Source of the DNA: Cadophora sp. MPI-SDFR-AT-0126
Taxonomy: Eukaryota > Ascomycota > Leotiomycetes > Helotiales > Ploettnerulaceae
DNA length: 64,000 nucleotides
Reading direction: 5' to 3'
NCBI GenBank assembly: GCA_020747065.1
Contig: JAGMVK010000002.1
Location: 2,046,001 to 2,110,000 of the forward strand
The position numbers and the translations under genes were made by a program. The first letter of the stretch is position 1. Each line of letters starts with the position of its first letter. Below, piece after piece: positions 1 through 12,150 of this stretch. Under the pieces are notes generated by a model. It made no database searches. It was not told the origin of the DNA and was given only the letters and a program-made list of their open reading frames with translations.

Positions 1-3000
1 GGCACATCTTCCCCGCTCATATAATTTCGGACGGCCCAATAAAAGTATAACACCGTTTGGTATATAGATGGATGTTTGGGCTGGCATTTCTACCAGACAA
101 CCAATTTCCTAGAAACTGCCTGTGACGCCAAGATATGAAGACTAAGAGGCTCTTCGGTTCAATTTGAGTGTTCCCTCGAAGATCAAACAATTGCGGACTG
201 CGCAATTGATGATTCAAAGCCTCAAGTCGGGGTAGGTACACGAATGCAGACTTCGGCTGGGCATCGGATGACAGCTTGCATGGCAGTCGCATCTCGTGCT
301 TTTTTAAGTATCAGATGAGACTCTTTCGGAGGGAAAACAAATTCTCGTTTTCCGAAATTTCCTTGTCCATGTTTCGAAAGTTCGCGGCGTGCACAATAAA
401 GTCTGCCAGAACCAGGTATATCTCGCCATATCTTGGACTTTCAAACCACTCGATCGAAAGTCAAAAAGCATTTTCAATGCAAGAAGATTCTGGAGCATAT
501 GTACGAAAAATGCTTCATCGAAAACTCATCGGAAACAATAAACGGCACAAATCAGGGGTGTGGTACGTACATCATGAAAGTGATAAGTGCGGTATCCATA
601 TTGACGTATGTTAACCCGAGGACCAGCCCGAGAAAGTATTAAGATTATGTTGATGGACGTTGAAATTGACGACGACGAGGAAGTCCAGTCTTCTGGGAGG
701 GTTTGGTCAAGGTCTTGTAGTAACAAGAGGCTGCATGCTCAGGTAGCTGGAGTTGGCTTCCGAGAACCGAACTGAAGGATTGGACGAACTCTGGAATGAA
801 ATCTCCCTTGTCGTCTTCAGATCCGTTTGGAATAGCCGCGAGGTTTGAGATGCGCGTATTCGGAAGGGTGATGGAATTGTGATGGTGTTCTTCGGACCAG
901 TAACAGTGAGAGTGGGAGTCGGAAGCGCCGTGATGATTGAGGATCGCTTGGATTGCCGAATTGAGCGCTTAGAGACCCGACGCTGAGGGATTGGTAAATG
1001 CAGTTGGTGTTTTGGATGTGCAGTTCAGGAGCGAGAGATGGGATGATGCATTGCTGAGGTCTGGAGATCCTTTTGGCGCTGAGATGTAGGAGTGGTGGGT
1101 GCAGCAGCACTGGTGACGAGAGAAGTGTTTGATCCTCGAGTCGGTACCGGGTTTCCTGACTTTATGGCGGGGGGTACATACAGTTTTCTTGAAAAACAAG
1201 ACCGAATGGGAAGAAGAGGAGAGACAAACAGGAAATTGAGGAGGATGTAGGTGGATGGGATAGGTCAGTTGTGGTTCCTCTAGTGCCTCTAGTTGGAGGT
1301 AGCCTCGTGGAATCCCGTTGCAGCCGCCTCCAAGTTGGAGCGTTGTGGGGACTGGGCTGGATCTGATTCCGAAGATAAAAGACAAGAACAATATGCCTGT
1401 GGATCTGTACCGTCCGAGCTTAATTGTTCTTGCGAAGAAATCGATTTGATCTGATTTGGACCGAGGAAATGGTGGGTATGTGCATGGATGGAGAGTTGTG
1501 TATAGAAGGAGGAAGGAGCATAGAAGAGGAAAAAACAAGATGAAGGAGAAGGATGGATGCCATGAACTTGCCGTCCGTGAGCAGAGAGAGAGAGACATGA
1601 GCAGAAGTGCAGCGCGGTGCAGGGCAGGGCAGCATAGATCGTGGCCCCAATAGTGCCTACCTCCACGAGCACGGCATACAGATTTCAATAGTTAGTGGAC
1701 TTACAAGCTGTGGGTGGGTGTTGGAGGAGCTGAGCTGAGCTGAAGCTGAAGGAACAGGCGAGGAGAGGAGAGAGTTTTCCACTAAGAGGATCATCAAACA
1801 GGGCAAGGATGGCAAGGCTGTGTCGCCAAGACACCAGCAAGATCCAATCGGTGGGAGTCGGCAAGCATTGTCGGGACACTGGACGACCAGTATTAAAGAT
1901 GGTGCATGAGTGCATGAAAGCATGACAGACATGCTATGGATCACCCAAGCAGAAAAGCTGCTTCATCGTTTCGAATATGCCATCTGAAATATGGCTGCTG
2001 GCCTTCAACTCGTCCACGACACCCACCTCTCTCCTCGCAACAAATGAAGAGCATAGCAATTGATGACATGAGATGAGATGAGAGGGGAATGACTTCCTTG
2101 TCCATAAACCAATAAAGTGTCATCACTTACTCGTCAGTCGTCGTCGCATCTCGGCAAATTCACAATAACAGACCCTGACCTGTCCTGGACAGTTCGTGCG
2201 GCCCACGCCCGCGGTCAGATCATCTCATACCCTGCGCGGAGCTTGTTTGGGAGACATCATTACAGAGGTACAGCCAATTCAGCCAGTCTTCAGCCATGTG
2301 CAGTGCCTCTCTGAATCCCGTTGGTCGAAACAGCTTCGAACAGCAGAACGTGGCTGATGAGCACACACATTTAGCTCTCCAGAAGCCTGATTCCGACATC
2401 CCTTACCTTGAAGCAGTTTAGTAGCTTTCTTGACACAATTTCATGCCTGTCTCCCTGCGTCTTCCAATTCGTTGGAGTTCATGCATGCAACCTTGATTTC
2501 CCCTTCCCTTGCTCGCGCTCTGCCGCCTTGATCGACGGTAGCGAAGGTTCGCAGAAGGGTTAAGCGCACTAGAGCACCCGGACGAACCCCTTTTTCCACT
2601 TTTGTTTAAATGAACGGATACACTGACCTATCATTTCCTAGCCAACGACACGTCCAGCGCGTCTGATTTTCCAGACTGGCAGGTTTCAATTTCAATTTCA
2701 ATCTTCTCAAAAATTCAAATCTTTACAATTTCCTTCTCAGTTTGCGGAGACAGCCAAGGTTATCTCGTCAGTCTGCTCTGCGGCCAGAAATAGATTGGTT
2801 CGCAAGCTTTGAGACGACAAGTCCTGTTTATTTAGAGTTTGAGTCGTGCTGTTTCCAAGGCTTGCTCGTTCCACTTGTTAATATCTTTCGGATGTCCTCG
2901 GTGCGTTTCATCAGATTGATAATCTGATGTCAGACTGGATTTCTTCGGCTGTTGTTGTTCGGTTCCGGTGTGCCGGCTTCGACAAGAGAGCACGACATCG

Positions 3001-5473
3001 TTTGGTCCGAAGTTTGGTCCACTGAGTTGCGTCACGCTACACTGTGTATTTGTTTTGATTATCGTTCCGATCATGCAGCTCATCTCATGTCATGTCATCT
3101 TCTTCCATCCCATCGTTTTCCATTTCATCTCTTTGCTCATTCAATTAACTTCAATTGGTTATAGCCTCGTTGCTTACCCATCCTTAATCTCTCACCAGTC
3201 CAATTTCCCTCCTTTTTCAGTTATATCTCTCCTTCACAGAATAATAAACAATCGCGATTGGTACTGGGTCGATTGTCCAATGGCTAAGTTCGGCAATTCC
3301 TTCATCCCGTAAACAAGTGCTTTGTCCCAGAACCCAAGAACTCGGGATCGGATTCAGCCTGGTGTCACATTGAACAATGACATGGTACATCTGCTTCCGG
3401 CGCGTCATCTCATTGAATGAGTGTTTGGCGTGTTCCATCTTGTTTACTTTGACAAATCTTCACCCTGTGGAGTATCCAGCAGGTTTTCAGTAGTATGACG
3501 CTACCTAGATTCAGCCTCGCTTCAAGTTGAAGCTATCCTTTAATGAATCATTATTGACAATTTGGCCCCATGAACCTGGCCATATTCCGCTCAGGTATCG
3601 AACAAACATGTTTCCAATACACAGCAGCTATTTCTCCCGATCCCGTTCCTACGAGTACAATATGGTCGCCCACGTTCACCGTACACTGTACACGGCAAGG
3701 GATGACCCCTTCTTTGTTTATTCATCCACCTTTATTTGTTTCCCGGGTATTGTTACGCGTTGTTTGTATTCTTTCCCAAAATGAAAAAGGAAGGGGGAAA
3801 AATCGAAGCAAACTCGCGAACTCCAGAATCGGCGTCACTCTCTTCCATCATTCGTTCTCAGCCAGATATCCTAATCTCGGAAACTCATCTGACGAGGAAT
3901 GAAGAAGCGGAAGTGACACACACAAAGCAGACCAAATTCTAGCCCGTGATCCCCCCAAACACGAGGTCGGCTCCCATTCTTGAGCACATCGTCCTACAGG
4001 ATCCGCGTGGCACGCATTCATTCCGTGCTTGGAGATACAATACAATACAGCGGAAATAAAATGAAATGAAATGCACACGGGCTTCCGACATATGACAGAC
4101 GCGGTGCTTCTGCACCTCACACCATATCCCTCCATGCACACGACCTAGCACCGATGGCAAAACGTATCTCTCTTTACATGTCGGCGGGTTTCTTTTATGC
4201 CACTGTGTTCCGGTGTACAAGTACATCACACATTTATCAGCCCAAATAGCCGGGATGAGAAGCAGAGTGGTGAGGAAGTGGAAGGTTGGCCGATAACCTG
4301 CACGACAGGGCTTTCATATCACCATCCCATTCTCTGGCTTATGGGGTGCTTTCTGGTATGACACTCCTAATAAGTTCTCCCCAAATCAGGACATGCTATC
4401 AAAAGGGGTATCAGGTGATCCCTTTCCCTTCCTCGTGTGTTTTTTCCACGCCATGCTACATGCAGATGTATGACCCCAGCAACACTTCATAACTATCACC
4501 ACACCTCCCATTTCCATTTCTCTTCCGTTTCCCGTTCGTTTCCGATTCCAATACAGTCCCAACCATCACGCAAAAGAAAGGACGATGCTTGACCTAATGT
4601 GATCTAAAGTGAACTCATGATCTTTATTCTCTCTACACATCTCACACACTCTCTATGAAACAGCAACAGCAGAGTCAGCTATGTACGAGTAGCCGACCGC
4701 ATGAATGACTTAAGATCACAAAACTTACTTACTTTCGCCAATCTACATCCCACAGACAAACGATCGCTCGATCGATCTCGATCGCAAATCCTCGCATTAC
4801 ATCCGATCCAATCAACTTTTACATAGCCACGAGACTCCTTGTCATTTATTTTGCCGTCTCCTTGCTTTATCTAAGGAAAACCAAACGTACATTACGAGCA
4901 AGCAGGAGAGTTTCTTTTCTTGTTTGGGCCAAGAGTGAGGTATATTAGGCTTGTATTGTAAGGTTCGAGTTGAGATTCGATTACCGAATTCTGTAACGAA
5001 ATGAATGACTCGATGAAAGGAACTTTATTCGGTCGGTCTCGTCACAGCACTTGTGTCGTGATTCGACAATCCATGCCTCCAATATTCAAAGCCCCTTCCA
5101 GAGTTCCAATTGAACTGCCTGTTAGTTACAAGAAACGTGCTGTTGTTGTAGTAAAATGTAGATCAACAGGAAAGAAATAGGTATATTATTATTAGGTATC
5201 CAGCACCCCTGGCCTCGCAAGACAGCTCATCTCCCACGTCTGTACATGTATTGATACACATATCAAGCAAGCAATCCAGCAATCGCCGAAGTAGTAATCA
5301 GCACACCTCAAACGCCCATGCATCCATCCCATTCATTCAATCCAATACCCTCAAGCCAAAACACCCCTCGTGAACGAATGACGAGAATGAGAAGCGAGGA
5401 AATCCCGCCGACAATGCTACACAGGTGTCTTCAAATATAGTACAATTCCTCATCCATGAAATGCATAGCCTCT
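1..5473. other. Gene-poor region, 5.5 kb
   Basis: No reading frame here shows a recognisable domain, a convincing splice structure or a sensible start. The longest frame (minus strand, about 969-1688) encodes a low-complexity Ser/Leu/His/Cys-rich string without domain content. Visible sequence features are simple: (TTTCAA)3 at 2684-2701, a self-complementary GATC-rich patch at 4761-4785, and several short ATG-type direct repeats such as those at 2065-2085 and 4036-4065. It may be a long promoter, 5' UTR or non-coding RNA locus for a gene to the left. Nothing in the sequence decides between these. Confidence 0.5.
4761..4785. repeat. Self-complementary GATC-rich patch
   Basis: The 25 bases consist of overlapping cgatcg and tcgatcga units and can pair with themselves. 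This is seen directly. No function is known, and it lies in non-coding sequence. Confidence 0.5.
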
Positions 5474-6654
5474 TCACAACTCCACTTTATCAGCATCGAC
5501 CTTGAACTGCGCGGCTTTCCTATCCCTCGCATACCGCGACGTCGTGTCGCCCTTCCACATCGTCCCCAACAACCCATCCCAGAACGTGAAGAACGGCTGC
5601 GAGAAATTCGTCTTGATGCCCCAACTCTGGTGATGGATATCATGATACCCTGCGTTATTGCTCGTGATGTGCTGGATAGGGTTCCACGGTAATGCATACC
5701 CGCAGTGATCGTCGACAGTCTTGAGCGTAGAGAACCCGAAGAAGGCCATGCCTTGACGGGGTGTGAGACCAGCGATTTTGTAGGCTATGCTTGCGCCGAG
5801 AGTGTCGAGGAGGAAGCCTTCGAAGGGATGGTTGTAGAGCGCTCCGTAAGCGTAGGGGACGTAGAGGCGGTGGTGTCTGGAGTGGAACGTTGCTGAGGTT
5901 TGGTTAGTAAATAATATACAGAATCTGGCATGGAGGGGAAAGAGAGAAAACGCTTACTGTAAAGCCACTTGTTGACATGCATAGCACGATGAAGGAAATA
6001 CTGCCACGTATCCACGATGACAATAGCCAGGAAGAACTGCATCACAGGCACAATGTACCAGTACAAAGCCTTCGCAGCCGTCATTTCCCAGCTCGCAAAA
6101 GTAGCCACCGGCACTCCACTGACATCCACCAACCCAACACTTAGAGACGGATATCTGCCACCAGCAAGAACCCCCGCCAACACCGGGTGCGTCCCGGACA
6201 TGTTCTTCGAGATGGCCGCTGCATTGAGACCGACCAAACCGAGAAGCTGCGGCAGAGCCCTTTGCGCAATCCGTAATCTCGTCGCCCAGCAAGCAATATC
6301 ATACTCCTCCTTCCCGATCAAATCCTCTGGCTCCGTAAGTCCCATCAGTGCTCCCACCACCGTCTGGATAATCTGCTGTATGATAACGTCGCGTGCCACC
6401 TCGTACCGCGAGACATGATTTCTCTTGAGGATCTCAGCGGGTGTGTGGAGTCTGTATTGTGGCCATACATCGTAGACATCGATGAGGTGGAAGAACATAG
6501 AAGCTATCCAGTATACTGCGACTGGAACTACCAAGCAGAGGTAGAAGTCGGGCATCCAGGAGATGAGCGGCGGCACCGGAGAGAGTGTGTAAGCGGGCAG
6601 AGGCGGAAGGGCATTCATCGCAGAAGCGTTTGCGGCAATGCTGATGTTTGCCAT
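5474..6654 (-). CDS. SUR2: Sphinganine C4-hydroxylase (SUR2 family)
   Basis: Two exons (6654-5958 and 5892-5474) with a 65-nt intron give 371 residues, close to the 349 of yeast Sur2. The enzyme hydroxylates C4 of dihydrosphingosine or dihydroceramide in the ER membrane to make phytosphingosine. The three histidine boxes of the fatty-acid-hydroxylase superfamily are present: HRAMH (222-226), HSRHH (236-240, starting four residues after the splice) and HDIHH (316-320). Hydrophobic segments lie near residues 37-57 and 196-216. The start at 6654 follows an upstream in-frame extension that looks like 5' UTR, and the N-terminus MANISIAANAS is plausible. It is divergent from the TCTP gene across 742 bp. 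Family assignment is firm; preference between free base and ceramide cannot be read from sequence. Confidence 0.93.
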
Positions 6655-7396
6655 TATATTAGAAAGTGAGTATAGAAAGCAGTTATCGTGCTGCACACGA
6701 AGGAGAGACGAATGCGGAGGAAGGTGGGGACAAAGGAGAGGAAGGGAGCTGAGCAAAGAGAAATGAAGTTTGCTTTGTATGATGATGGGAATCCTCGCTC
6801 ACGCCACAGTTCGGTTGCTGTACCGTACTGGTACAGTAATCGACGTCCTATCAAATCTCGCTTAAGCTTTTTCCTATCCGTCAATCCCGCGATCTCCTGT
6901 TCAAGAGCCTCCTGACTTTTTGACAGTCAAAAATCAGTGAGGAGGAGTCTTCCGAAATTTGGTCAAAGCTCAGGTAAGGGAAGATTTGTGCTTATTATTG
7001 ATTTGTTGGTTGTCACTCAATCTATTTCTGGAAGGAAGTATGAATACCCCTTTCAGCGGTTCAAGTTAAGTTGCACGTCACTCCTTTTCTCACTTACTTC
7101 CTCCTCAGCCCCACCAGCCTTATGCATTCCAATTCCCTCCTCCCAGGATTCGGGCTGACATGTGGCAAAGTTAATGCCTGAGAGTTTCAGGCCGCAGCGA
7201 ATCTTCTCTGCTCCTGCTCTGCTCTTCTGCTCTAACCAATTTTGGTCAAGCTCCCTTTCTGCCCCTCCACAAAGTCTTCCGCGATTTTTCCCAGTCCAGC
7301 CCAGCCCACCCACCGCAGAATTGTAGATTAGAATTTCCGTCTATCTCAATCCCTCCAAGAAATCCTCACAAATCTTCCATACACCAAACCGCCAAT
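6655..7396. promoter_or_regulatory. Divergent SUR2/TCTP intergenic region
   Basis: This 742-bp gap must carry both promoters. It contains two strong inverted repeats: CTGTACC-GTACT-GGTACAG at 6818-6836, and TTTTTGAC-A-GTCAAAAA at 6917-6933. The second is flanked by CTGA on the left and TCAG on the right, offset by one base. The TCTP side is pyrimidine-rich. Binding factors are unknown. Confidence 0.55.
6917..6933. promoter_or_regulatory. 17-bp perfect palindrome
   Basis: Arms TTTTTGAC and GTCAAAAA surround a single A. The flanks (CTGAC on the left, TCAG on the right) extend the symmetry after a one-base slip. It lies between two divergent start codons, 263 bp from the SUR2 start and 464 bp from the TCTP start, so it is a candidate binding site for a dimeric regulator. 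Confidence 0.4.
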
Positions 7397-8267
7397 ATGA
7401 TCATTTACAAGGTACGAAATGCCTACCTTACCCTGCCTAATCAGTCCATTGCGTTCTGCCAGAACGACCCCGCTTCTGCGACTTCGATCGGTGACAAGTG
7501 GAGTTGGAGAACATGTGGGGGATGGATGATATGGTGATATGGGATCACTTGCTGACCGTGTATTGGCAATATAGGATATCATCACCGGTGACGAGATCAT
7601 CTCCGACTCCTACGATCTGAAGGAGGTCGATGGCGCTGTTTACGAGGTCGACTGCGCCATGATTACCCTGGGCGCTGTCGAAGTCAGTACGTATACCTAC
7701 ACCTATACTTGGAAAGATTATGGCTTGGAAAGAAGGATCTGGTGCAATGGAACACCGCTGATATGGGGACTACAGACACCGGTGCCAACGCGTCTGCTGA
7801 GGAGGCCGAGGAGGGTGTCGAGGATGGCGCTCAGCAGGTCAACAACGTTGTCAACTCTTTCCGTCTCCAATCTACCTCGTTCGACAAGAAGTCATATCTC
7901 AGCCATCTTAAGAGTACGTCTCTTACTTTCCTGCCTAGCAAATACAGCCGTCTAACGTGGAGGCAGGCTACATGAAGAAGGTAAAGGAGGCTTTGAAGGC
8001 GAAAGATGCCCCAGAGGAGACCATCACCGCTTTCGAGAAGGGTGCTCAAGCCTACGCCAAGAAGATTGTTGCCAACTTCAAGGACTACGATTTCTTCATT
8101 GGCGAGTCGATGGACCCCGACGGAATGTACGTCTTCAAAGTCACCCCCGGTACTCAAGTTACAGATACTTACATGTCCCTAGGGTCGTCCTCATGAACTA
8201 CCGTGAGGATGGTGTCACTCCTTTCGTTACTGTCTGGAAGCACGGTTTGACTGAGATGAAGGTCTAA
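7397..8267 (+). CDS. TMA19: Translationally controlled tumour protein (TCTP) homologue
   Basis: Five exons (7397-7411, 7575-7686, 7776-7913, 7967-8126, 8183-8267) encode 169 residues, the normal TCTP length. TCTP/Tma19 is an abundant cytosolic, ribosome-associated protein linked to growth and stress; in yeast it moves to mitochondria under oxidative stress. Conserved stretches include [18 protein letters not shown] at the N-terminus, the [12 protein letters not shown] segment across the second splice, and the C-terminal [11 protein letters not shown]...[10 protein letters not shown]. The first coding exon is only five codons, a start confirmed by the match to the family N-terminus. Introns are 163, 89, 53 and 56 nt with normal borders. 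A housekeeping gene; the call is secure. Confidence 0.96.
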
Positions 8268-8613
8268 GAGGAATTCAGGCTTTTCATTCGGGGTTCGTTT
8301 TTATTGTTTTGCGCTTCTTTGAGCAAAGTAGAGGCATTGCATATAGCGTGCATCTTCTTCCTCCGATCCTTCGATATCAGACCCAATCCAATAAAAAGTA
8401 CTATCCTGCCGTTCATCCCCCAGAGTTGAATTCCTATGGAATGCCTCCATGAAAGAGAGAGCAAAAGAAAATTGCAAGCGTGCATCTTCTCCATCTTGCT
8501 TCCACTCAAAAGAAAGACTGCTATGATACCAGTCTTGAGATCCTGAAATTTTTCGTCAGAAATCTCTCCCAAAGCGGTGCAAGTGCTACGCTGAGACATA
8601 CCGAGAAAAGTCG
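8268..8613. other. Intergenic gap between convergent genes
   Basis: This 346-bp gap lies between the 3' ends of TCTP (plus) and the first BTB gene (minus) and should hold both 3' UTRs. No other feature was seen. Confidence 0.6.
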
Positions 8614-9380
8614 CTACATCGAGCGCCTCGCTTCTATCATTGCCTCCTTTCTCACTCTACCAGAGATCGGGTCAATCCACGAAATGTTGCGAATGCTCAT
8701 GCGAAGCTGTCGAAGCATCTCGTAAGCAAAACCTGGATTTGCCTTCTTAAGTGCATGGAAAGCCTGATCTAGGCAGTATGACACCCCGCTGTAAGACAGC
8801 ACCTCCTGCGCGAGCAGTGTTCTAACAGGGCTACCGTCTCGAGTAAGGCGGCACACAAGCTCGATATGGTCTGGGGTAACGCGCGTGGGTTTGAAGGGGC
8901 CTCCTGCAAGCCGCTTGAGACCTGCCTTCATCCTATCGCGGAGATGCTCACAAATAAGCTCTCCCATAGCGAACTTATCGGCGTATAAGATCACCGCCAT
9001 ACAAGTTGTGAACAAGCCCTCCTTGGCTCCCCGAAGATCGAGTGCATCAGGAGTAGAGCCATGAAGCATGAACTCCAGCAGAATCTCAAAATCTTCAATC
9101 TTATCCTCTAACAACTCAAGCTTCTGCTCCTCGGCATCCTTGAAAGCACTGTTGAAGCAGCGAGCAAAGTACGGTGAGTAGTGGCACAACAAAGGCTTGG
9201 GCAGATTGTAATGCTTCTTCTCCTTGCCGACGTATATGTCGACTTTTGTTCCGGAGATTAATCTAAGGAGGGAGTACGTTAGGCTTTTCTGGATGGTGAG
9301 AGTGAGAGGGTCGATGATGGGGACGACGTACTTGAGGAACTCTATTGCTGATGTTTCTTGGGAATTGGTGGAAATGCCAT
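8614..9380 (-). pseudogene. BTB/POZ-domain protein with N-terminal frame break
   Basis: Exon 2 (9262-8614) encodes about 215 residues: the BTB start KVDIYVGKEKKHYNLPK, the core LLCHYSPYFARCFN and LLEFMLHG, and a C-terminal ISWIDPISG motif. Its paralogue at 10082-10830 has the same architecture and the same intron position, just before LISG. The matching exon 1 here (9380-9332, donor GTACGT, 69-nt intron) starts MAFPPIPKK, aligning with the paralogue's PKK, but is 49 nt where the paralogue's second ATG gives 50. One base is missing after PKK, and the ATG frame meets TAG before the donor. The frame that joins exon 2 reads ...TSAIEFLK but has no ATG before a stop. It is either a decaying gene, a sequencing error, or a gene with a further 5' exon spliced at an AG near 9404. 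BTB proteins act as dimeric adaptors, often for Cul3 ligases; the partner here is unknown. Confidence 0.65.
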
Positions 9381-10081
9381 TGCGAACGATGGTTGTAGAT
9401 CTGGGTAGCTTCGTGGCTTCGAGAGATCAGCTTGTGGAGAGATTGTTTTGTAGCTCTGGCGTTGTACTTTGGAGTAGTACGCCGAAGGTTAAGCTATCTG
9501 TGCGATCTGTCGTGATGTATCATTTGCGAGCTGAGGATGGAAGAAGGTGAAGTTGGGTGGGAAGGAATTGTTTGTTTGCTTCAAGCGTCCTAGCTCCACG
9601 TCGCTCCATTTGTTGATTCAGGCAGAAATTATCTACCTTGGCTCTACTGGACTGTTTGAAAGACCAGCCGGATTTAAGCTGAGAAGTCTATGAGCAGTCC
9701 AGGCATTGACTGCAGTGGTAGAAAGGTCTGGCAGTGGAAGGAGGATTATCACTCCGGGTGTGATGTTTGAAGATATGCTGTAACATTATGCTTCTGTTGT
9801 TCAGGATTTTTATTTGACGCTCTTCGCTATCAAAGCAGTTAATCATAAACTTTCTACTACAAAGTCGATGGTCTTCTATTCTCAAGAATGTACCAGAATA
9901 CAGCTTAGTAAGTAGACCGACCATCGAGCAAACATTGATTGTCTACTGAATATCTATTAATCATGATCTCATCTCCCAGTCACCGTCCATCCACGACTAA
10001 AAGCATACATCCCAAGCAAACCAACAGCTAAAAACAGATCCATTCGTACAGGCTCGAGGAATACTGGTAACAATCATATGC
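9381..10081. other. Intergenic region between two BTB genes
   Basis: 701 bp without a supportable gene. It contains the promoter side of the first BTB gene and the 3' side of the second. Confidence 0.5.
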
Positions 10082-10830
10082 TCAGGATGGCCTTACAGCG
10101 CTTGTGATTGGATCAATCCACATATTCTGTCCCGAATATATTCGTGAGGCCTTTCTGACCTCTCCAAGCATTTGTTGCGCAAATTCGGGGATATCCTCTT
10201 CTTGTTTCCGGAAGACTACGCCATCGGGACCTTGTTTTGACAGAGCAGCCTGCGTGATGACTTCTCTTATGCTCGCTCCTTTGCCGAAAATGCGAAAGAT
10301 CAGCTCAACATCTCCTGGTGCGATGCGATTGTTATAGAGAAGAGTCGACTTGATGGAATGACAAAGAAGCTCGCCAATGCCATGTTGCATGCTGTATTTG
10401 TCGGCGTATTCGATGATCCCCATATATCTGCGGTACATATCATTCGATATTGCAGCTTCACCTCTCGCCTCGATACTGTCCAGTGGAAGAACACCGCGAA
10501 GCATGTACTCGAGTAGAATCTCGAAGTCCTGAACGTCATCTTCTGGCAGCTCCAGCTTTCCCTCTTTCGCCTCCTTGAACTCGCCGTTGAAGCACCGATC
10601 GAAATAAGTTGAATAGTAGCAGAGGAGGTCTTTTGGAATAACGTAGTGCTTTTTGTCCTTCCCGACGTAGACGTCAACTCGAGCGCCAGAGATCAACCTG
10701 CGACGATGAATATTAGTACCAAGCTCGAGTGTAATATTGATAGGTTGAGGCTGGAATTGGGGGCAGTGGGTTCCTACCTGAGGAATTCAACAGCAGTTGG
10801 CTTCTTGGGACCCTCAGATGAAGACATCAT
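10082..10830 (-). CDS. BTB/POZ-domain protein
   Basis: Two exons (10830-10778 and 10697-10082, 80-nt intron) encode 222 residues starting MMSSSEGPKK. Residues about 18-110 form the BTB fold: ARVDVYVGKDKKHYVIPK, then DLLCYYSTYFDRCFNG and FEILLEYMLRG. The C-terminal half is the fungal-type extension, with FRIFGKGASIREVITQ and a final MWIDPITS motif that recurs in the paralogues at 8614-9380 and 28104-28889. Two adjacent ATGs open the frame; either could be used. This family is greatly expanded in filamentous fungi and mostly uncharacterised; a role as a substrate adaptor or dimerisation module is inference. It is the intact twin of its broken downstream neighbour. Confidence 0.85.
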
Positions 10831-11318
10831 GAAAATCGAACGACCATGGATGACTCGTGGGTTTGGTGTTGCAGGTATGAGGAGAGATCGGAGGCTGGTA
10901 TAATGTAGAGATGAACGCCGAGCGTGGATGATGTTCGAAGTGTTCGAAAGGTGTCCGAGGATTTCTTTCTGTGGGTTGTCTCTAGACCAAAGATTTAGAC
11001 CCGAGAGATTGCCTTTCGTTGGAGAGAATGTGCAGTGACGAGCACGCGATATATCGTGTTGTACATTGAATCGAGGTGAAGGTTCTGGTTGAAGGGCTGA
11101 GATAAAAATGAGTTCGCCTCCCATAAGCGAGATTCTTATTGTTGAGTCACTTTAAGATACAGCAAGATAGGATTGAGCTAAGTATTTCTTTTTAATGGTC
11201 GAAAAATAAACAAATTGTGCCAATGATCACCAATGCCATTTGAGACGTCGTGGGACTTTGTGGATGGAAGTTAGGTTATGTAGAGAAAAGCGAAGTGGGA
11301 TGGAAGCAAGGTGATCAG
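10831..11318. other. Intergenic region
   Basis: 488 bp between two minus-strand genes. It should hold the promoter of the BTB gene at 10082-10830 and the 3' end of the gene at 11319-12150. No other feature was recognised. Confidence 0.5.
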
Positions 11319-12150
11319 CTAGTGCGTTCGGATACCCTGTTCCTCCTTCCCTACAGAAATGATGTTGCTCGCAACATGTTCCTTCCTTCTTGGCAAGGTT
11401 TCCGCGACATCCTTCTCACTGGTACCCTTTCCCCCGATTGTACTGGCCGAGTGAGAACTTGCAGGCGAGACCTTCAGCGTTGTGGGTGCCTTGGAATCTA
11501 CATATATCTCGGGCTTTTGCACATCTCTATTCGTCTCCGTGCGATTATGGGCCGGCTTTCGAACCTTTACGACTTGTGGTGTGATGGGTTTTTGAAGCAG
11601 CGGGAAAGCCAACGGTTGCTTGTACTTTGGATAGCTGCTCAGTCTTCTTTCCGTGCTATCGATCTCCGCTGCGCTCAAACGTCCAAATTGCTGCACAATC
11701 CATTTCCCGTCTCTAATGGTCAGTCCCTGGTATCTGGATACGAAATCCTTTGCCACATCTGTTGGGGCGGCCTCCTTTGCTGTCATCCAAAGCGCGAAAA
11801 CTTTCCAAATACCTTGAAGGAGTGGTCAGCATTTGATGTAGCGAACGGCTGCAAAAGAGTTTTGACGTACCTTGCGTACAGACCATCACTTCTTTTGCTG
11901 AGATTTGTTCGCCCTTGTTGGACATGTCCAGAATATACAAAACCCATCTGCTATTGTTTTCAGGCTCCTTAGCAAGCTTGGCTTCAAAACTACCCTCGCT
12001 TCTACCCTCCTTATCTCTCCACTCGAGTTGTCTGAGTGGCGGAAACTCTCTGCCATTCTTGGAGCCAACCCAGCGGAACACATGAGGATGCGCAACGACG
12101 CGCTCCACCCATTCTTTCTTAATCTGATCGATCATCTTTTCGGAGGACAT
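11319..12150 (-). CDS. Hypothetical protein of unknown function
   Basis: Two exons (12150-11871 and 11812-11319, 58-nt intron) join in frame through CTQ-GIWKVFALWMTAKE to give 257 residues. I do not recognise a family. The N-terminal 130 residues look globular and charged, with aromatic positions in FRWVGSKNGREFPPLRQLEW, RWVLYILDM and KWIVQQFGRL. The last 100 residues are Lys/Pro/Ser-rich and probably disordered. The start at 12150 (MSSEKMIDQIKKEWVE) is the first ATG. However, the frame stays open upstream to a CAG near 12195 (reading SSPFLQLTSRHIADM), so a further 5' exon is possible. Confidence 0.6.

Noticed and set aside
969..1688. 239-codon minus-strand frame
   Set aside because: Low-complexity Ser/Leu/His/Cys composition, no domain and no splice structure; it is probably chance in a pyrimidine-biased strand.
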